Assembly (NCBI RefSeq): GCF_030252185.1
Contig: NZ_CP126970.1
Location: 868,001 to 932,000 of the forward strand
Length of the DNA: 64,000 nt
From: Corynebacterium suedekumii
Lineage (GTDB): Bacteria; Actinomycetota; Actinomycetes; Mycobacteriales; Mycobacteriaceae
Reading direction: 5' to 3'
The translations under genes were made by a program, and so were the position numbers. The notes under the pieces were generated by a model. It was given only the letters and a program-made list of their open reading frames with translations. It did no database searches and had not been told where the DNA came from. Below, one piece after another: positions 59,856 through 64,000 of the stretch (the stretch's first letter is position 1; every line of letters begins with the position of its first letter).

Positions 59856-60760
59856 ACCGTCCGGAGGAAGTCCGCCACGTCCGCGATCTTCTGGCGCGCC
59901 ACCTCCGGGGTGGACACCCGATGCCGGGCCACGTACTCCCGGACCTCGATGCCGTCCACGCCGTCGATCCCCTCGGGGCGGTCGGCGATCTCGTCCTGCA
60001 GCGCGATCTGCACGAGGCTGCGCGGCCACGCCGCCGCCGCCGGCACCGTCTGCCCCGCGCTGATCTCGTCCGGGAGGCTGGCCACCGAGGCGAGGTCGGG
60101 GAAGGTGAGCACGAGCGCGTCGACAAGCGAGGCGTTCATCGCCGCCAACGCCGCACCCGAGGAATACCCCCAGGCCGCGATCGAGGACGCGTTGTGGTGC
60201 TTGGCGTACCCGATGGCCTTCCGCACCACCTGATTCATCTCCTTGACCGTGCTCTGCGGGGCCAGGGGATAATCCAGGTCGAGGATGATCGTGCCCGACC
60301 GCTCCGCTGCGGCCGCGACCTCCGGACGCCACGACATCTCCAGCGCATTCCCCGAACCGCGCCACCACCCGCCGGAGTGGAAGCTCACCGCCCACCGGCC
60401 CGTCGGCTCCGACGGGGTGAACAGACGACCACCGACCTCCGGCACCTCCGAGGCCTCCACCCCGTCAGCCCACACCACCCCGGGCATCGAATGATCCAGA
60501 CCCGACCCCAGCATGAGCATCGCCGCATGCGTCGTCCGGTCGGCCAGCCGGGCGATGTAGTTGTCCGCCGGGTCCGGATCACCCGCACCACCCTTCCAGG
60601 GCGGGGTGAAATCGGGGAGATCATAGTGGGCGTCGAGGTAGGAGTAGAGCTGCTCGAGCTGCTCCTCCGCCGGCAGTTCACGGTCAACACCGCCGACCTG
60701 GAACTCGGCGCGGAACTTCTCGTCCTGCAGCTGTTCTGGCGTCTTGTCGGACTCGTTCAT
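59852..60760 (-). CDS. Alpha/beta-hydrolase fold protein
   Basis: A 302-residue cytoplasmic hydrolase. HSGGWWRGSG is the oxyanion-like HGGG variant, and GYSSGAAL the nucleophile elbow. The N-terminal 100 residues are unusual and acidic. TAGGCT lies 7 bases before the ATG on this strand. Substrate unknown. Confidence 0.75.
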   Translation of the reverse strand: MNESDKTPEQLQDEKFRAEFQVGGVDRELPAEEQLEQLYSYLDAHYDLPDFTPPWKGGAGDPDPADNYIARLADRTTHAAMLMLGSGLDHSMPGVVWADGVEASEVPEVGGRLFTPSEPTGRWAVSFHSGGWWRGSGNALEMSWRPEVAAAAERSGTIILDLDYPLAPQSTVKEMNQVVRKAIGYAKHHNASSIAAWGYSSGAALAAMNASLVDALVLTFPDLASVASLPDEISAGQTVPAAAAWPRSLVQIALQDEIADRPEGIDGVDGIEVREYVARHRVSTPEVARQKIADVADFLRTV

Positions 60761-60865
60761 GGCGCCCAGCCTAGTTACCCGAACTGCCGCGCGTCAGGGG
60801 TGCGGGAGGGCTAGGGTGGCAAATAACCAGCAGTCGACCCGGTTCGTCCCAGTGAGGAGTCCGTC

Positions 60866-61510
60866 ATGAGCGGAGTAGCGAAGATCTACGATGCGGAACT
60901 CAACCCCACCAAGGAGGACATCGCCGCCCGATTCGGCGGAATCGTCTCGCTGCTGGGCAGCTTCCGGCTCGTCGACTGGGACGATGAAGTGGGCATCGAG
61001 GTGCTCATCGGCTCCGACCTCGACGGCCGCCACGTCCAGCTGCCCCTGACCTACCGGCCCTCCGAGGTCGACCCCGAACACACCCTCACCGAGATGGACC
61101 ACAGCGTCCTCGGCCACCGCTGGGTGTCCAACGCCCTCGGCGACCCGATCGCGGTGACCCAGCTGATCCGCACCATCCTCGAGGCCGACGACGGTGCCAC
61201 CCGCTCCGACGGCGTCCCCGCCGCCCTGGACATCCGCGGCTCCGGCCAGCCCGGGGAGACGGCCGGCAAGCACGCCGCGAAGCTCGAGGTCACCGACGTC
61301 ACCCTCCACGAGGCCACCCGCCAGCGCGCCGTGGGCACCGTCCGGGTCGACGGGGACGTCCGTTCCTTCGAGCTGCGGATGCCGCACCTGCTGCGCCGGG
61401 CCAGCACCACCGGCACCGACGCCAACACCTCCCGCTACGCCCTCATCGGCTGGTTGCCGTCCATGCCGGAGAAGAAACGCGTCGTCGCGGAGCTCAACTT
61501 CGTGGACTAG
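60866..61510 (+). CDS. Maltokinase N-terminal cap-like domain protein
   Basis: A 214-residue protein built as the N-terminal cap of maltokinase, without the kinase part. YDAELNPTKEDI, TYRPSEVDPEH and DHSVLGHRWVSNALGDP are shared with that cap. It may bind sugar or serve as a partner. GAGGAG precedes the ATG, with TAGGGT further upstream. Confidence 0.75.
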   Translation: MSGVAKIYDAELNPTKEDIAARFGGIVSLLGSFRLVDWDDEVGIEVLIGSDLDGRHVQLPLTYRPSEVDPEHTLTEMDHSVLGHRWVSNALGDPIAVTQLIRTILEADDGATRSDGVPAALDIRGSGQPGETAGKHAAKLEVTDVTLHEATRQRAVGTVRVDGDVRSFELRMPHLLRRASTTGTDANTSRYALIGWLPSMPEKKRVVAELNFVD

Positions 61511-62004
61511 GTGAACGGAGCTGTGCACGGCCCGGGTTCAGTAGCGGGCCGGCCGTACCCCTCCGGCCCGGCGACATGCGTCTGCGCGCCGGGCACGATG
61601 TCGATGTTGTGCCCGGTGACGCCCAGCCACGTTCCGTCGGGTTGCCGGGCGCAGACGAAGGTGAACACCCCGCGTCGGGGACCGGGGTCGACGATTCCGT
61701 CGGGGGAGCGCTGGCCCCGCATGGTCCACCGGGCCTGGACCACGGCGTGATCCTCGCCCAGCGGCCGGGTGCGCACGCGTTCTAGGGCCATGGTGGAATC
61801 GCCGAACATGTCCCGGAATCCGATGGCGTGGTTGTGGCGGATCTGCCGGCGTCCGTGCCACCAGAAGCCGACGACGTTGACGAAGTCCGCGTCCTGAGTG
61901 AACGCCTCCGCCAGCGCGTCGGCGTCGGCACGGTTCCACGCCTCGACGAAACGCCGGGCCACCGACTCCGGCCCGGCATCGGTCCCGGTGGCCGGGTCTG
62001 TCAC
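61507..62004 (-). CDS. NTF2-like (SgcJ/EcaC-type) protein
   Basis: A 165-residue cone-fold protein: ARRFVEAWNRADADALAEAFTQDADFVNVVG and a later VFTFVCARQPDGTWLGVTGHN (quoted in parts) fit the SgcJ/EcaC group. A ligand-binding or small-molecule isomerase role is possible. GTG start overlaps the M13 peptidase stop (GTGA). Confidence 0.8.
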   Translation of the reverse strand: MTDPATGTDAGPESVARRFVEAWNRADADALAEAFTQDADFVNVVGFWWHGRRQIRHNHAIGFRDMFGDSTMALERVRTRPLGEDHAVVQARWTMRGQRSPDGIVDPGPRRGVFTFVCARQPDGTWLGVTGHNIDIVPGAQTHVAGPEGYGRPATEPGPCTAPFT

Positions 62005-63953
62005 CAGATGGTCACCCGGTCCGCCGGGGCGACCCACATCCGGGAGTCCTCGTCGACCTCGGGGAACGCCTGGTAGAACTCCTCGATGTTGCCGGCGATG
62101 ACGTTGCAGCGGAACTCGGCGGGGGAGTGGGGGTCGATGGCCAGGTACTGCTGGGCCTGCTCGGGGCGGATGGCGGTGCGCCACACCCGGGCCCAGGACA
62201 GGAACAGCCGCTGCAGGCCGGTGAACTCGCGGCCGACGAGGCCGGGGTCGGCGTCCTCAGCCTCGAAGGGCAGGCGGGGCGAGGAGTCGAAGTCGAGTCC
62301 CTGGTCGGCGAGGTAGCGGCGGTAGGCCACCACGGCGATGCCGAGGCCGCCGAGGTCACCGATGTTCTCGCCGAGGGTGAACTCGCCGTTGACGCCCTCG
62401 GACTCGATGCCGCGTTCGGTGAGCACGGAGGGGATGAGGCCGTTGAACTGGCGGACCAGTTTGTCGGTGAGTTCGGTGAAGGCGTCGCGGTCGGCGTCGG
62501 TCCACCAGTAGTTGAGGTTGCCCAGGCCGTCGTACTGGGAGCCCTGATCGTCGAAACCGTGGCCGATCTCGTGGCCGATGACAGCACCGATGGCGCCGAA
62601 GTTCTCGGCGGCGTCCATGTCGGGGGAGTAGAACGGCGGCCGGAGGATGGCGGCGGGGAAGGTGATGTCGTTGACCACGGGGTTGTAGAAGGCGTTGACG
62701 GTCTGCGGGGTGGAGAACCATTCGTCGCGGTCGGCGGGCCTGCCGATCTTGTTCAGCTCGTAGTCCTGCAGGAACGCGGACGCGGCCCGGACGTTGTCGA
62801 GCAGGTCGGCGCCGGTCGCGCCGAAGGTGAGGCCCTCGTAGGAGCGCCACACGTCGGGGTAGCCGATCTTGGCCTTGAACTGGTCGAGCTTCTCCAGGGC
62901 GCGGCCGCGGGTCTGTTCAGTCATCCACTCGAGGTCGGTGATGCGTTCGCGGTAGGCCTCGACGAGGTAGTCGACGAGGCGGAGCATCTCGTCCTTGGAG
63001 GAGGGCGGGAAGTGGCGGTCGACGAAGATCCGGCCGATCTCCTGGCCGACGAGGGACTCGGTGAGGCCGACGCCGCGCTTCCAGCGGTCGCGCTGCTGGG
63101 TCGCCCCGGACAGGAGGGTGCCGTAGAACTCGAAGTTCCTGGCCCCGACCTCCTCGGGCAGGACGCCGGCGCGGGAGCGCAGGATGTGCCAGGTGCCCCA
63201 GAGCTGCCAGTCGGCGAGCCGGTCGTCGGTGAGCAGGCCGGCGAGGTGGTCGACGTAGCTGGGCATCATGGAGATGACCTCGGACTCGGGCAGGCCGGCG
63301 CCGGTGAGGATGGTGCGGATGACGCCGGGCAGGTCGGCCCAGGCGGTGGGGTTGTACGTCTTCACGGCGTCGCGGGTGGTCACGACGTCCCAGTGGCCGG
63401 CGGCGAGTTCGGTCTCCAGGTTGAGGATGCGGTCGGCGGCGAGCTCAGGCGTCAGGCCGAAGAGGCGGGACGGGTCGAGGAAGCCGAGCATGGCCACGAT
63501 GTGGGCGCGGTACGCGGAGACGATCTTCGCGTGGGTGGCCTGGCGGTAGTACGCCTCATCGGGCAGGCCGAGTCCGGACTGGATGAGGTAGGCGATGGCG
63601 TTCTCGGAGTCGCTGCGCGTGTCGGAGGCCTTCTCCACCCAGAAGGTCAGGGGGGCGGCGACGCCGAGGCGCTCGAGCTCGCCGAGGCGACCGGCGAAGG
63701 TGGCCATGTTGGGCACGGTGAGCAGGTCGAGGTCCGCGTCGAGCGGTGCCATGCCGGCGGCGTTGACGCCCTCGACGTCCATGAAGGAGTCGAAGAGGGT
63801 CCCGGCGCGGCCGGTGTCCTCCTCGACGATGGCGCGGACGTCGGCCTCGGCGTCGTCGCGAAGCCGGTGGAACGTGCCGTCGACCCCGCGGTCGTCGGGA
63901 ATGACATGCGTGGCCAGCCAGGGGCCGTTGACGTAGGCGTAGAGGTCGTTCAT
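62001..63953 (-). CDS. pepO: M13 (neprilysin-type) metallopeptidase
   Basis: A 650-residue peptidase. HEIGH (461-465) is the zinc site, the third ligand is in ENIGDLGG, and VNAFYNPVVNDITFPAAILRPP precedes it (quoted in part: VNAFYNP). No signal peptide or membrane anchor, so it is cytoplasmic, as in other actinobacterial PepO-like proteins. TAGAGT lies 7 bases before the ATG on this strand. Confidence 0.92.
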   Translation of the reverse strand: MNDLYAYVNGPWLATHVIPDDRGVDGTFHRLRDDAEADVRAIVEEDTGRAGTLFDSFMDVEGVNAAGMAPLDADLDLLTVPNMATFAGRLGELERLGVAAPLTFWVEKASDTRSDSENAIAYLIQSGLGLPDEAYYRQATHAKIVSAYRAHIVAMLGFLDPSRLFGLTPELAADRILNLETELAAGHWDVVTTRDAVKTYNPTAWADLPGVIRTILTGAGLPESEVISMMPSYVDHLAGLLTDDRLADWQLWGTWHILRSRAGVLPEEVGARNFEFYGTLLSGATQQRDRWKRGVGLTESLVGQEIGRIFVDRHFPPSSKDEMLRLVDYLVEAYRERITDLEWMTEQTRGRALEKLDQFKAKIGYPDVWRSYEGLTFGATGADLLDNVRAASAFLQDYELNKIGRPADRDEWFSTPQTVNAFYNPVVNDITFPAAILRPPFYSPDMDAAENFGAIGAVIGHEIGHGFDDQGSQYDGLGNLNYWWTDADRDAFTELTDKLVRQFNGLIPSVLTERGIESEGVNGEFTLGENIGDLGGLGIAVVAYRRYLADQGLDFDSSPRLPFEAEDADPGLVGREFTGLQRLFLSWARVWRTAIRPEQAQQYLAIDPHSPAEFRCNVIAGNIEEFYQAFPEVDEDSRMWVAPADRVTIW

Positions 63954-63983
63954 GGTCCCAACTCTAGGCCAGCCGACCCCGGT

Positions 63984-64000
63984 TAGTCTGGGACTCATGC
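63984..64000 (+). promoter_or_regulatory. Leaderless promoter and start codon of the next gene
   Basis: TAGTCT (63984-63989) is followed after 7 bases by ATG (63997-63999). The spacing equals that of more than twenty genes in the window, so a plus-strand gene probably begins here. Nothing of its product is visible. Confidence 0.55.

Noticed and set aside
62127..63986. 619-codon antisense frame opposite the M13 peptidase gene
   Set aside because: Same reason; the minus-strand protein has the complete HEIGH and ENIGD motifs.

Overview
The window looks like part of a high-GC corynebacterial chromosome. The evidence is a biotin synthase gene behind BioQ-type operators, a DtxR-type iron box, an LldR-type operator, a corynebacterial-style lactate cluster, a BsaP-like partner of BioB, and a strong habit of leaderless transcription: a TANNNT -10 hexamer ends 6 to 8 bases before the start codon in more than twenty genes. 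The species cannot be named from the sequence. I see no rRNA, tRNA or CRISPR array.

Layout. 0-2.4 kb: an Abi/HEPN-like gene caught between 33-bp direct repeats, then an M20 peptidase. 2.4-4.5 kb: bioB-bsaP and three small genes, two of them MT0933-like. 4.5-10.7 kb: succinate-semialdehyde dehydrogenase, an SDR, a nucleotidyltransferase/HTH pair that resembles a toxin-antitoxin module, a class III aminotransferase and an orphan NTPase. 10.7-17.6 kb: two tandem small secreted paralogues, a sirtuin, a lipase, ferritin, AMP nucleosidase, a frameshifted RNase H gene, an iron-regulated DUF2470-like gene and a DUF1540 gene. 17.9-24.7 kb: a TRAP transporter, lldR and lutABC, which together look like a lactate (or related hydroxyacid) uptake and oxidation module. 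24.7-33.7 kb: a flavin reductase, App1-type phosphatase, a Fic gene flanked by matching inverted-repeat sites, a dicarboxylate symporter, DNA glycosylase, a copper-binding four-helix protein, a HAD pseudo-enzyme and a gamma carbonic anhydrase. 33.7-45.8 kb: panC/panB, a ROK regulator, MFS exporter, a second sirtuin, LOG protein, DUF885 peptidase, a DUF559-like nuclease bracketed by palindromic repeats, pirin and two tandem AbrB-family permeases. 45.8-48.9 kb: an IS30 element nested in an ISL3 element. 48.9-64 kb: lipoprotein, TSUP exporter, an XRE/membrane pair, hrpB, alkB, LysE, S4, VOC, alkyltransferase-like, alcohol dehydrogenase, YihY, hydrolase, maltokinase-cap, NTF2-like and M13 peptidase genes.

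Most of the window is ordinary core metabolism. The parts worth a second look are the small accessory cassettes: Abi with a duplicated gene end, the nucleotidyltransferase/HTH pair, Fic with its flanking sites, and the DUF559-like nuclease. Others are a family of about 78-bp palindromic repeats with a nearly constant 24-nt spacer, and the nested IS pair. The target duplication of the ISL3 element carries the -10 box of the neighbouring permease gene. Eight convergent gene ends in the window share a four-base CTAG, TTAA or TTAG reciprocal stop.
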